This document shows positions 1 through 12,324 of a stretch of 64,000 nt of DNA, one piece after another. Location: positions 64,040,764 to 64,104,763 of the forward strand of contig NC_054701.1 in the NCBI RefSeq assembly GCF_016097555.1, read 5' to 3'. Position 1 is the stretch's first letter. Each line of letters begins with the position of its first letter. The stretch comes from Gigantopelta aegis (lineage: Eukaryota; Mollusca; Gastropoda; Neomphalida; Peltospiridae). The notes below the pieces were generated by a model that had not been told where the DNA came from, did not search any database, and saw only the letters and a list, made by a program, of their open reading frames with translations. A program made the position numbers and the translations under genes.

Positions 1-23
1 AAAGGTTATTTTTCAGGATTTAG

Positions 24-342
24 GGGCAGGACGTAGTCCAGTGGTAAGGCGCGCACCTGATGCTCAGTCGGTCTAGGGTCAATCCCTGTCGGTGGGCCCA
101 TTGGGCTATTTCTCATTCCAGCCAGTGCACCATGACTGGTATATCAAAGGCTGTGGTATATGCTATCCTGTCTGTGGGATGGTGCATATAAAAGATCCCT
201 TGCTGCTAATCGAAAAGAGTAGCCCATGAAGTGGCGACAGCGGGTTTCCTCCCTCAATATCTGTGTGGTCCTTAACCATATGTCCGATGCCATATAACCG
301 TAAATGAAATGTGTTGAGTGTGTTGTTAAATAAAACATTTCT
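24..342 (+). mobile_element. SINE family A, near full length
   Basis: tRNA-like head at about 28-100 with an A-box-like stretch (TAGTCCAGTGGTAAGG) and a B-box-like GGGTCAATCCC. It is followed by the shared core (GGTGCATATAAAAGATCCC) and a tail ending in GTCGTTAAATAAAACATTT-like sequence. The head-core-tail order reads on the plus strand. Confidence 0.85.
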
Positions 343-526
343 GCAAGGGATCTTCTATATGCACCATCCCACAGACAGAATAGTACATACCACAGCCTTT
401 GTTACACCAGTTGTGGAGCACTGGCTGGAACAAGAAATAGCCCAATAGGTCCACCGATGGGGATTGATCCTAGACCGACAGCGCATCAAGCAAATGCTTT
501 ACCACTGGGCTACGTCCCACCATAAT
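343..526 (-). mobile_element. SINE family A, head and core only, inverted partner
   Basis: Directly abuts the preceding SINE in the opposite orientation. It starts inside the core at GCAAGGGATCTT and ends in the tRNA-like head (ACCACTGGGCTACGTCCCAC on plus). The two copies can fold on each other. From here to 1513 I see only AT-rich noncoding sequence. Confidence 0.8.
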
Positions 527-1513
527 AATAATATATCTCAAAGAAGAATATTTTATGTATGTCCTTAGACAATATTCATTCTGTTCATGTGTCAGTATGT
601 ATCATTAAATTTACACCAACTGGATTGATTGGTTACATGGTGAACTGTTTATGTTCTACAAGTAATTTTATAAAGTATTGAAGAAACTCTTGTTTAATGG
701 TAAGCAATTTAAAACATTTTGTATTATAATTTATTTTGCTTACACCAAAGGGCATCAGCAGGATATATTGTAATTATAATATATGTTCAACAGAATGGTC
801 AGGTACATGTAATTTATTAAGTAATACAAATATATTTCACGTAACAGAACAATCAGTTACAAAAGCTAAAATCATACGTACCGATTTCTGGTTACCTAAA
901 CATTTTAAATAATGGCCCTTGAGATATAGACAAAGAAATATAATGGGAAAATAAAATGCAAAAAAAATATATAAAGGCTTAGTTAGGGAATATTTTATTT
1001 TTAAATTTTGATTAACGACATTTGATTTGAAAACTGATTATCAACTACTGTTTAACATATTAGACTTGTATGATGATCTCTGAAACTTGCATAGTGAATT
1101 GCACTGAACGCAATTTTCCTTGCTAACAAAACAAGTGCAATGAGACAATATAAATAATGGTATTTCATTAGTTTATCCCATTTGGAAAAGCCTTAATAGC
1201 ACAAATTTATTTTAAAATAAATTAATTAAAAAACTGTTTTTAATTCACCAACTGGGAGAGTTATTTGCCCTTTGTCCATTAATGATTACGAATTCCAATA
1301 GAACATTACTGACACTAAAGACTTGATTAATTTTTCTTATACTGACACTTGTCAAGAAATCCAATACCAGTGTCAAACCCAAGTTCTCAGTCTGGCTGAC
1401 TCGTGACTCCGCACTTCAGGTTTCCTGTTTTGAAAGTCCAAAGCAAGTGATTGTGAAGATATGTACCATTATCGATACCAAGAACCTTGAAATTACTGTG
1501 CTGACATTACAGG

Positions 1514-1839
1514 AAGGAAGGAAATGTTTTATTTGACAACGCACTCAACACATTTTATTTACGGTTATATGGCGTCGAACATATGGTTAAGGACCACACA
1601 CCTATTGAGGGAGGAAATCTGCTGTCGCCACTTCATGGGATACTCTTTTCGATTAGCAGCAAGGGATCATTTATATGTGCCATCCCATAGACAGGATAGC
1701 ACATACCATGACCTTTGATGTACCAGTCATGGTGCACTGGCTGGAGCGAGAAATAGCCTAATGGGCCCACTGACGGAGATGGATTCCAAACCGACTATGC
1801 ATCAAGCGAGCGCTTTACCACTGGGCTATGTCTCGCCCC
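1514..1839 (-). mobile_element. SINE family A, complete, with target duplication
   Basis: Tail at the low end (GGAAGGAAATGTTTTATTT) and tRNA-like head at the high end. Flanks CTGACATTACAGG (1501-1513) and CTGATATTACAGG (1840-1852) form a 13 bp target-site duplication with one mismatch, the mark of LINE-dependent retroposition. Confidence 0.9.
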
Positions 1840-2260
1840 CTGATATTACAGGGTTCATACACTTTTCTCAAAACTAATTTCCATACTTTTTCCATACCTT
1901 TTCCAAAACACATTAAACCATTTTCCAAGACGTCTTTATGTAACAACGCTTCGGAAAACACATACTTTCCCATATTTACAAAAAACAATGTCCCACAAAT
2001 TGAAACCTGCTTATTTTAAGATGTATGACCAACTTCCGAATGCACACCGTGCAAGTGTACAAAATCGGAAACTCTTGATTAGCTTCCGAATGTTAACGAT
2101 TGCGTGTAAAAGGAGATGGCATTCGGGCGACGTTATGTAAGTTACTGAAATTTGCTCGTTTTCCATATTTTTTGAAAACTTGCCTGCAAAATTGTTTTTT
2201 TACCCATACTTTTCCAAGGATTTCTAAACTGAGTACAATGACAATGAGTTAAAAACTTAC

Positions 2261-2399
2261 TGGACAAAGCATCTTCCACACACTTTTCCACAGTGAACAG
2301 CTCGCTCTGTTCTTGAATCAAGTGCTTTTTAATCACTTTAGCCTTGATTTCCTTCAGTTCTTCGTAGCTAAAGTACTCTATCAACATTGGCTGGAACAC
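2261..2399 (-). CDS. FBXL5: FBXL5-like gene, internal exon (end of hemerythrin domain)
   Basis: Minus-strand exon between an AG acceptor (CT at 2400-2401 on plus) and a GTAAGT donor (2260-2255). It begins VFQPMLIEYFSYEELKEIK, nearly the vertebrate FBXL5 wording just after the last iron-ligand motif. FBXL5 is the substrate receptor of an SCF ubiquitin ligase that destroys iron regulatory proteins when iron is plentiful; its N-terminal hemerythrin-like domain binds a diiron centre. The exon joins in phase 0 to the exon at 3571-3906. The F-box and LRR exons would lie further down the minus strand; I found none in 1-2260, so they are probably outside the window. Confidence 0.85.
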
Positions 2400-2547
2400 C
2401 TGTAGAATAATAAGTTGACTTGTTACATTAAACATTTAAAATATCTAATATTCGCTCCCCTGATTTAGAGCATTTTCTGAAAAAAATTAATCCACCATTT
2501 GAAACTCTGAACAAAATGAAACAATCGTTCTCTCTCAATTTTCAGAA

Positions 2548-2868
2548 AGAAATGTTTCATTTAACGACACACTCAACACATTTTATTTACAGTTATATGG
2601 CATCAGACATACGGTTAAGAACCACACATATATTGAGAGAGGAAACCCTCTGTCGCCACTTCATGGACAACTCTTTTCGATTAGCAGCATGTGATCTTTT
2701 ATATGCACCATCCCACAGATAGGGTAGTACATACCACGGCCTTTGATATACAAGTTATGGTGCATTGGCTGGAACGGCAAATAGCCCAATTGGCCCACCG
2801 ACAGGGATCAATCCCACATCGACCGCACACCGAGCGAGCACCTTACCACTGGGCTACGTCCCACCCCC
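2548..2868 (-). mobile_element. SINE family A, complete, with 16 bp target duplication
   Basis: Lies in the FBXL5 intron. The exact 16 bp direct repeat CTCTCAATTTTCAGAA flanks it at 2532-2547 and 2869-2884. Tail first, tRNA-like head last on plus, so it is inserted in the same sense as the host gene. The perfect duplication suggests a fairly young insertion. Confidence 0.93.
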
Positions 2869-3570
2869 CTCTCAATTTTCAGAAGCCTGGCTTAATAATC
2901 CATCATATTTTTATAACTACCAACCACAGCTGTGTACAGGACTCACACTGGAATCAGTTTTCGTTTAGCCAATTTTCAGATTTATATTTATAGAGTATTT
3001 CCTTAAAAAAAATTCAGATGTGGTTAATTTAAGGAACATGTTATTAGCCACACTAAATATTGTAACCAACGTGTCAGGCCTATGGAATTAGATTTTTTTT
3101 TAATAGCCAGCCGGGCTAGTAAATTAAAAAATCCACTAGCCGGCAGATATTATCACTAGCCTGAGATTATTCCTCAAATCTTATGACCACTTTCAAGTGT
3201 CATATATAAAACAAACCATTCATCAGCATAGTTTACTAAAAATTGTGTCACCAGACAGTCTAGTGGGTTTTGATATTGAATCGGTTTGAAGGTTTTTTTC
3301 ACCATTTCGGGCAAGCAAGCAAGTGCAATTCCGCAACCCTGTTGTGTGTATAAAAATTAGCAATTGGCTAATTTAGCAATGAACAGAATGAGCCATGTGT
3401 CTAGTATGTTCAATATTAACTTTTAAAAAATTATATTAATTGTTTAAAATAATAAATAAATAAAAAATTAAAAAAAAAATTTAAAACAAATTGTAAAACT
3501 AATTTAAAATTTTAAACAATATTTTAACATTTAAACAAATATTTAACATTTTAAATGCCCCCCAATCTAC

Positions 3571-3906
3571 CTCTTCTTCTTCCTCCATGTGTGGCAGGAA
3601 CTGCTCCGTGAAGTCCTCCAGCGCCTGACGCAGCTTCAAGCCGAAGTTGACCCGCTCCATATCGGTCGTCCTCGCCATGCTGTGGCCTTGTTGCAGGAGA
3701 CTGAGCATCTTGGAGAGCTTGCTGTCCTTGTGGCAGTTGCAGACCGCCCTGTTGGTGATGGACAGTGCCTGAAGCTTCTCCCTCAGCCGACGCATGATGT
3801 ACTTGTTTTCTATCTGCTCATGTGCTTTGAACATCTTGAAAGTGTTGAAAAGACTCTCCAGCGATGTTGTTAAGTTCACCACATCGGAAAAATTTATAGA
3901 TGACAT
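3571..3906 (-). CDS. FBXL5: FBXL5-like gene, internal exon (hemerythrin-like iron-binding domain)
   Basis: A 336 bp, 112-codon exon with acceptor TTTTCAG (CT at 3907-3908 on plus) and a GTAGAT donor (3570-3565). The peptide carries the FBXL5 ligand motifs in order: AHEQIENKY (H, E and E ligands), NCHKDSKLSKMLSL (H), and FLPHMEEEEE (H and E), running straight into VFQPML of the next exon. The first histidine ligand of the family (in an APHW-type motif) should be in an upstream exon; I could not find it. Both exon ends are in phase 0 and no break is seen, so this is probably a working gene on the minus strand. The start of this exon has been tandemly copied into the upstream intron (see 3833-4279). 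Confidence 0.9.
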
Positions 3907-4279
3907 CTGAAAATAATAATAGAAAACAAAAACCTTTTTAATAATTATCTTGAAAGTGTTCAAAAGACTTTCCAGTGACATTATTAAGTTCACCATGTCA
4001 GAAATAGTTATAGATGACATCTGAAAATAATTAAGAAAACAAAAAACTTTTTAGACATTATCTTTCCAGCAACATTGTTACGTTCACCACGTCAGAAAAA
4101 TTTATAGATGACATCTGAAAGTAATTAAGAAAACAAAAAAGTTTTCAATCATTATCTTGAAAGTGTTCAAAAGATTTTCCAGCAACATTGTTAAGTTCAC
4201 CATGTCAGAAAAATGTATACAAAACATGTATATGACATCTGAAAATAATTAAGAAAACAAAAAAAAGTTTTAATCATTA
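3833..4279 (-). repeat. Tandem duplication of the FBXL5 exon edge with its splice acceptor
   Basis: The exon start plus about 60 bp of upstream intron recurs at 3947, 4059 (shortened) and 4152, with a spacing near 114 bp for the first step. Each copy repeats the GATGACATCTGAAA acceptor region and the coding words for SLESL-NTFK. The first intronic copy still has an open frame into the true exon. Confidence 0.85.
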
Positions 4280-5034
4280 TGCAATTTGTTACAATGCATG
4301 TCATATTAAAGTACCTGAAAATGTTTATTGAATAAACTTTATTCTAAGTCTAACCCTAACGCTCCAATTAAACAAATTAATTGCAAAGTAATTTCATACA
4401 TGTTTCACGAGTATAAGATTACAAAGAATAAATTATGCTTTACAACTGAATGTTGATATACATTTATTTACAATCTATTTTTCTCATATTTACAACCCTG
4501 TCATAAAGGTTTTAAAATGTCTTCCTGATTGGTTAATATTAGCTAGTAGTTAATATATAATGTTAATATTTATAGAGAGCATAACTAGTAAATGACATAG
4601 GATATTGGCTTTATCCTGTGACATTTAGAATGGGAAATTATGTGAGGCTTTCAGAGCAGAATTTCTTATTTGGCCTGAACAGGATAAAGCTGATACCCGT
4701 CATTAATTAGTTATCTTTATCCTGCAGATCTTAAAAATTAAAGTGAAAAGCTATTATTTGTATTATTTCAGCTACACTGTACGATGACTTACAGGTCAAA
4801 ATTATGGCAAATGAGCAATTTTGTAATGTAGCTATGTGTGTGATGTCACATGAGTGACATCAAAAGTCATATTCTTCTAGTTACTATATGTTTATGACTT
4901 TGCTTTATCCGTCATCATAATCTGTCAGAAACCGTAGTTGCAGGATAAAAGATAAAATATTTGGGCTTCTGTATCAACCTGACTATATCGCATGACATAA
5001 ACTGCAAACCATAATTCCATTTTCATATTTTTTT

Positions 5035-5233
5035 ATTTCAACTTATTTTCTTGCTGATATCCAATTAAGGTTCAAGCACACTAGTTATTACTGAGAAAGA
5101 AGAGGGTGTAGTGGTCTTACACCTATCCATCGAGTTGTTAAAACTCACTTTGGGTGGGAGCCAGTACCGGGCTGCAAACCTAGTACCTACCAGCCTTATG
5201 TCCGATGGCTTAACCACGACACCATCGAGGCAT
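5035..5233 (-). mobile_element. SINE family D (head with CCGGCCTCG start)
   Basis: Reads on minus from a tRNA-like head (reverse of CTTAACCACGACACCATCGAGG) through TGGGTGGGAGCCAGTACCGG to a tail TTCAACTTATTTTC. It matches copies at 35207, 47050 and 56613. The remaining sequence from 4280 to 6022 shows nothing else I can name. Confidence 0.75.
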
Positions 5234-6022
5234 TTTCAACTGCTACTGTTTATGCTTAATGACATCACTGTGTGTACTTCATTTGGTGGAATGATTACCA
5301 AATGGATATGTCATTCAATTGTAAGAAATTTTATTAAAGGGAAATAACTGTTTATCCTATAACTTATCCATAATATCCACGCTGGGGTGCAGAAAAGGAA
5401 AATATTTCACAAGCTCGCCAGACCAAAACCAACAAAAATGTACATTCATTTTGAAATACGAACAGTACACCTTATTCATTATGTTTATTAAGAGCTTGAT
5501 ATTATAAAGTTAGTTGAGATATGAACGTGATTGGAATTTGTTTCGCAACTTGTAGGCCTTACGCCATAAGTGAACTGGCAAATATGAATTTTACTTTTTA
5601 GTTGCAATTAATTAATTTTTTTAATTAAAATTTTAACAAAATATATTCTTCATCAGAAAGGCTGGCAAAACATCAACTTGTTTGATATGCTCGAAACCTT
5701 AGTGGTATATGAGCATGTTAAAATATATTGGACTTGTTTGATGATGAAAACACACCACCACCATAATTGTATCCACATTTGATTGTAGTTATTTGACAGG
5801 TTTATTACTTTTTCCATATTTAATGGTGAACAGAATACAACAAAGACTTTTACCTCAACCTAAACCCCTGTAAACTGAATGGGGAATACCCATCGAAACA
5901 GACTTTTTACTTAGAGCCCTATACATTTGGCTCATGGGTTTAGCCTACTATTTAGAGGCAGGTTTCACTGCATCATGTAATTATGCATATATGTAACAGT
6001 ACATTATTAATACATGAGAATA

Positions 6023-6374
6023 CAGGGCTTCTAGAATTTTTATAAAATCCACTAGCCATGGGATCAGTGATTTAAAATATTTACTAGCCACAATTAAAAA
6101 TTCACTAGCCCTACTTTACTTTAAGTTAATACAATTTTACTAAATAATAGTAATAATCAAATATGTCACCTAAAGACAGAGATAGAGCTTAAAAAGACTA
6201 ACATGTGGGGTTTGGGGTGGGGGCAGGATAGTCCTATTTACTAAATAGACTTAATTGCAACATTTGACAAAAACATTTCACTAGCCGTCGGGCATGGCAA
6301 TAGTAATTATTTACTAGCCCAACACTGAATATCACTAGCCATGGGAGTGGAGCTACCATAATCTAGAAGCCATG
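6023..6374 (-). mobile_element. MITE, CAGGGCTTCTAGA family, copy 1
   Basis: Terminal inverted repeats CAGGGCTTCTAGA at 6023 and TCTAGAAGCCATG ending 6374. The exact 7 bp direct repeat GAGAATA flanks it at 6016-6022 and 6375-6381. The interior has many CTAGCC words. No coding capacity. The ends resemble hAT-type non-autonomous elements. Copies occur at 27318, 28482 and 31287. Confidence 0.85.
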
Positions 6375-6550
6375 GAGAATAGTAATGTGCATTATTGTAA
6401 CATTTGGTGACAGGCTCAGTTTGATCAACAGCAAAAACAATTCTTTCCAGGCACACAGCAGGAAGTGAAAGTTAAAAACCATTGAATGTGCCCAAGAATA
6501 ATTAAACTGGTTTTCATTGTGTCCTATCATAATATGATACCCTATTACAC

Positions 6551-6573
6551 AACAACAACAACAACAACAACAA
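6551..6573. repeat. (CAA)n microsatellite
   Basis: Seven to eight CAA units. The surrounding 6375-8871 is AT-rich noncoding sequence in which I see no further gene or named element. Confidence 0.9.
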
Positions 6574-8871
6574 AAACCACCACTTTCTCGACTGTAGGAA
6601 ATACTCTTTCTACATTTTGTTGCAGTCACCTGACTCACGACATTACAAGCAATCTAGAGGGTAAGAAAGTAAAACTGGTATGGCGCCTTATTTAAATTGT
6701 TTTGCAGATTTATTGTTTTTAAGTTAACATTTCGACAAAATTACTCTTATCATTACTGTATGATTTTCTTAACCCTAACACTGAACTTAACCTATTTTCT
6801 TTCTGGGCGAGACCCCATACCCTCTGTTGACTTGTTGCATTCAATTCCATAGCACCATACCAAATTTCTTTCTGACACTGACACTGACGTAAATTTGTTT
6901 AAAAAGAAAAGCCCAGTGCTTTAACTTTTCCTTCTGCCTCCACCTCCTGCCTTACAATTTTTAACTAATTTGGACAAGAAAGAATATTGGCAGACAAGTA
7001 GATTTTTAAATGTATCATGGATGAACCAGTTTCGGTGAGCATAAGCATTTGTTCTTTTATCAATATTTATAAACAGTTGTTATTCAAATAGCTACCTTTT
7101 TATTAGTATTTCTACGCTTCAAATGAGCACTAAACTGGGCGTTATGTAGCAAAAGTCACTGCCCGTGGGTCAAAAACTGAAGCATGCATCAGCAGTAAAT
7201 ATTAACTACGTAACCTGTTTCGGTGAGTGAAACATTTAGTGGTACAGCTTAGAGTCAAAACTTTCCAACACAAAACTTTCTAGTGTTTTATCAAAACATG
7301 TATGTTGTTCAACGAAACATGTACTTATAATAATTCATAAAAATTATTTTAAATATTTTAAAACAAATTACAAAATGGGAGTCCTCGAGAACCAATGTTA
7401 CCAGACAACATTTTAGGAAAATGAATATAATAATTCTGATGTCTTGCAATCGTGTTATAAGTTGAGCAAATGAATAGTTATAATGGTAAAAATGTTTGGT
7501 TAAAAAATATAAGCTGCAATCTGAGTTTTAATAAATATATAAACAGATATCCAGAAAATTATTTATGTTAAAACATGTAAGGACCAAATATTTTTGGCAA
7601 GTATCTCTAAAGAGTTTTGCCAGCAGACGCCGTGACAACCATGTGACTTCAATAACAAGATAGCAGTACAGCTGAGAACAGACGAAAATAGTTTTTAAAA
7701 TTAAGTTTTCTTTCAAATAACATCTTTGAAAATCATAGACAAAAGGTATTAAGAAATGTGCCGTGTTTATGAGTGGGTTAAGTTCAATCTTGCTTTCTTT
7801 GCTCGTTTTAACCTTATTTTTACGAACATTTCTGTGAATGTGACAGTCAATTGTTTACTTTCTCCATGCAAAAGTCAAAAACATCAGAAATCTTCAAATG
7901 CAGGGCTCACCCTGGATCAAAAATAACTGTAGCCAAAATATTAGCCACAATTTTTTTGGTGCAGTACTGTATAGAGTATTTATATATCAGTATGAAAATG
8001 CATCTTTTTCAGGTAACTACAAACTGGAATAAATCTGAATAACAAAACCGTATTCCCTGATCAAAATCAAAGACAGCAATGGGAGTAGGGGCAGTTAATA
8101 TAGTACTTTAATTCTTCAGTGTGGGAGGGGGGATATACACTATCTTCAGAGTTGGAAGCCAGCACCCCCTGCAACCACCCAACCCCCACTTCTAAGGCCT
8201 ATGACATTAAATCAACAAACGTACAGAAATATGGGGGTGGGTGTTGTTTTTTCCTTCTATTTCTTTTTCAAAATAAACATTTGAGAGCCAGCACCCCCCC
8301 CCTCCTATTTTTTAAATATAGCTCATTATTTCTTTAAATAGTAATCTTTATATTGGTCTGAACTGCTTTTTTTGCTTTCTTTCTTTTTTTAAAGTTACCC
8401 AACAATTCCCCACCCCAACAATTTCTTAATTTGTGCAATGTTGTTGCTATTGTTGAAATCAGCGTCCTGTTTAAATGTTTGTTGTCGAGTTCAGCTTGTA
8501 AAATACCTAGCCTATGATTGCTGACTTCACGTTATTAAAACTATTCCATTTATTTACGGTCTTTTTAAAATACAGGTAACTTTTGAGATGTCACCTCAGT
8601 CTACAAATTTATATGTAATATTTGATCTAACAAATGTCATGATTATTGTAAACTAATTGTGTTTGTTCCTTTCTCGCAATCACGATATGCGTGAGTATGA
8701 AATTAACAAAGACAAAGGAAAGAAACAGCAATTAGCAATTAAGTATTCATCGATGCAAACAACTACTGTTTTTTTGTTTTTTTTTTACAAATTTACATCA
8801 AGATTTACTTGCATGTAGGCCTAATCGTATTGTTTAATGTCCGCAACAATGTTTTTTAACACATGCAATCT

Positions 8872-10038
8872 CAGTGCTCTACAAAGCAAGTTCAAATTTA
8901 CTCTTCCGTGGCCAGTATAGTATAATATTTTAGTTGCCAGCCACTTATATTTAGTAGCCAGCTAATATATTCTTGTAATTAAATCGATTCATCTGCCATT
9001 TTACGGCACATTACTAATGCCGTAATTGTTATTAGGACCACATTCGAATGAACTTGTGAAGGTGTAATTCCTAGTTGTTAAATACTAATTACAACTTACT
9101 GTTTGTGTCCGGTTAAACTAAAACAGTGAAGGACTATTAACTATCATTGTCAAATAATCCGTACCCAATAATTTAAATGAAATTAAGCTAATTACTATTT
9201 TAATGGCACTGCTAAGATATGCATTTAAATTGCAGTACTCATTAAAAGTTAAATAAAAGCATTGTGATAATAATTACCAGGCTTCAACATGTTACTAGTA
9301 GTTACCAATCGGCTACCTTACTTTTGGTTTAAATAATATTTATTTTCGTCAAATACTGCCTTGCAAACCTGTAAATACTGTTTTGTAAATAGTTGTGTCT
9401 TTAATTTAAAGCCATCTAAAGTCGCGTCATGAAAATATAACATGTTTTCATCCTCCACTGGTGAACACGACTTCCGACGTGATTAAAACAACATTCATGA
9501 CTGGACGCGTTGTTATTGTGGGGGTACCCGTTATCACGATAAGCACGACACGATTGGAGCCCAGCATAACGCATATATAAATCGACATTTAAAATAATTA
9601 ACGTTTGAGTTTGAAACAGACAAGTAAAGACACACAGTGAATCAACAATCTCATTTTAATACATAAATAAAACCTGGCTCTAAATGGGACAGGACCGACT
9701 TGGTCCAAAACTGAACTGGGGCCGAATTATTTCCAAACACTTGAAATTCAAGTTAAGGGAGATAACATCATAACGAAGTATTACCTCCCTTAACATCACC
9801 GTTATTCATAGTCCGATTAACTTGTCTTAAACTTTTATTTTTCCAACAAACTACCGATAGAAAACATGTTTTATGGAAGATACATTGCTACTGGTCCACT
9901 GTGTTTTCCGATGTCCAGTTTTGTTTACAGATTAAAGTAACATTATTGGACAGCCGCCAACTGGCGAATGTGATTTTATATTTTAGAGGCCAGGGAATGT
10001 TTTTAGTCGCCATATTTTACTCGCATTGTAGAGCACTG
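8872..10038. mobile_element. Non-autonomous hAT-like element, about 1.17 kb
   Basis: Ends are CAGTGCTCTACAA at 8872 and TTGTAGAGCACTG ending at 10038, in inverted orientation. The 5 bp AATCT is directly repeated on both sides (8867-8871 and 10039-10043); counting CAG, the 8 bp AATCTCAG occurs at both ends. Interior is AT-rich with no long reading frame. CAGTG ends are typical of hAT elements. Confidence 0.75.
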
Positions 10039-10238
10039 AATCTCAGCTCAACTGACAATCAAGCGTGACCTATATGCATACTGAAATCAGCTCTAAGTTC
10101 AGCCAATGAACATTCTCCTAACATTTGGGAACTATCGGACAAATTTAACAAGCTGTGTTGTTGTTTTTTTCCTACCTTTTATTGTAAATCAGTAAACTTG
10201 TGTCTTTCAACTTCATAGCATAATGTTTTTTCTGTGAA

Positions 10239-12287
10239 TCAATTAACTCGGTCTTTCATAGCACTAAATGCTTTCGCTGCTTTGACAAAGTTAAACTGTT
10301 CTATACTGGGACCCACCAGTTTAATAAACATCAACCTGTTGAGTCTTTCGGGGCTTAGTCTGTTTCTAAATTCTAACTTTGTCCTTTATTGAATTCTGGA
10401 CTGAAAAGCCTCTCTCGCAAGGCACAGAAGACACAGGTAAGATCAATGCTACTTTGGCAAGAAGTATGAAGTCTGGATACTGATCGTGGAAATCGCTGAT
10501 TAAAAGCTTTAAGAAGTTTTCAAAAGTGAGAGACCTGTAAGATTTTGCTAAATGTTTGAACAGCAGGAAATGTGCAGTAACCCTGTCCTTGTTCACAAGA
10601 TCAGCATAGAAATTGCATAATGTTGACAGCTGCTCTGTGCCATAATGCACTAGCCTTGACGCATCAGGGTATCTGGAAGGGATGAAAACAACATCAAAAC
10701 ACTCAAGCAAGTTTAGAATGTCGGTTGGAAATCTATCGTCCAAATTGTTGATAATTTTGTCAATGTACATGTTCCTGATTTTGCAGAATCTCTGTCTGAG
10801 GGATTCACTGTCAGTGATATCTACATCTTTGTACTTCGATTTTTGCCCAGCTACCGTTACACCTAGAATGGTCAAGACTTCATCCACTTTCGCTGAACCA
10901 TGTTTCATAGCACTCAGGGTCTCTTTTGTACAACAAACACTACGTCTAATATGAGACAAATTTACATAATCTTTCTGAAAAGTCAGACTTGGCACACCAG
11001 TAACTGTTAGAATATCGATCAGTAATGCTGTAAGTAACAGGAAAAGGCTTCTGGCTATACATTTATGTAACCCAATAGCTTTGGGGGTTTTTGTCACCTT
11101 CTAGGGATAGTATTATGGGGCAATAACTGGACATTATAATTTTTACTGCTGCTTCAACAGACAGCCATCGGACAGACGATGGCTCCATTATTTGTTTTGA
11201 TTTGCCATGTAGAATGGTTTGTAGCTCTCTAAGTTTGTCATACCTAATAGAAGAATCGGAGTAATATTTGTATAAACTATGAATCGTACTGTGATAGTTT
11301 TCACAATAATCAACCTCTTTACCAGCTTGTGTTACTGCTAGGTTTAACCTATGTGCAACACAATGCACTTACACAAGATGCTTGTTCCTTTTCCTTAGCT
11401 TAGCACTCAAACCATTTAACCTGCCAGTCATGACCGATGCACCGTCAGTTCCTAGACCAAACACTTTACCTAACTTGTCATCACAAATGTTTTTACGTTT
11501 GAGAAAGTGCATCAATGCCTCTTCTATGCCTGCTGCAGTGCCATTGGTTATTTTTTCATTACCAAGAAAAGCCACACACACTTCACCCTTGTCGAGATAA
11601 CGGACATATACTGCTAATTTTTTCTCAACAGCTATGTCACAGGTTTCGTCTAGCATTATTCCAATGTAGTCACTGGCGTTTAATTTTTCTATCAGGTCTT
11701 TTTCAATAACATCCTCAATGCATTTTTCAAATTCCATAATAACCTGTGGACATTTGTAATAGCTTTCAATTTCAACACCATTTTGAATTTGTAGGTCCAT
11801 TAAATCTGTAAAAACATCTGCAGCTATGTCTCTTTTGGCCATAAAATAAACAGTTCTCAGCTGCTTTATATAGTTCTCAACTTAACTGGATTGTTCATCT
11901 CCAATTTTATCTTTTACTTTTTGTCTAGCAGTGTCAAGGTCAGAACGTAATTGAAGAATTTTAATTGATTCAGTGTGTACTTTAGACTCCTGGTGTCGGA
12001 TCAGCGTAGAATTCTGAAAATTAGTACAACCTTCCTCGGTGGTAAAAGGATTTACCGCGTTTGCGCGATCACAAATTTCACAACTTCGGACTTCGTAACC
12101 ACAAGTATTTTCGTAACCACTCTGTATTGAAACTTCGGCATTTCTTTTTAACAGGCGATGAACATGCACTGGAATAGGGTTCGGTGCTTATATGATCCGT
12201 AGACCTACCCTCATTACAGTAATCATCAGATGACTTCTTTCTAAAGTTGCCACCAAAAAACTTCCGCAAGTCAACCTGTTTATTCAT
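10239..12287 (-). pseudogene. Broken hAT transposase, ZNF862/TTF-zinc-finger type
   Basis: Reading the minus strand from 12287: start MNKQVDLRKFFGG; a C-x2-C and H-x5-H finger (CEICDRANAV; IRHQESKVH); the RNase-H-like core with LDETCDIAVEKKL and GLGTDGASVMTGRLNG; the HCVAHRLNL helix; and the C-terminal hAT dimerisation signature LPVSSVPCERGF. The tail resumes with LSPERLNRL and ends at a stop at 10239-10241. Breaks: a frameshift near 12100, in-frame TAA at 11882-11884 and 11369-11371, a frameshift near 11090 beside a G5T5 run, and another near 10370. Family members use the conserved D, D and E for cut-and-paste transposition; this copy cannot make a full protein. No terminal repeats could be assigned with confidence. 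Confidence 0.9.
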
Positions 12288-12324
12288 GGGTATGTCCGCA
12301 TGACAGGTTTTTTTAAATTCATAC

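Noticed and set aside
144..338. Recurring 60-70 residue frames starting MFYLTTHSTHF in many places
   Set aside because: They are the antisense strand of SINE family A. The copies differ by random changes and have no start context or partner; shared sequence comes from the repeat, not from a protein.
11382..11709. Plus-strand frames over the transposase region
   Set aside because: Shadows of the minus-strand hAT transposase.
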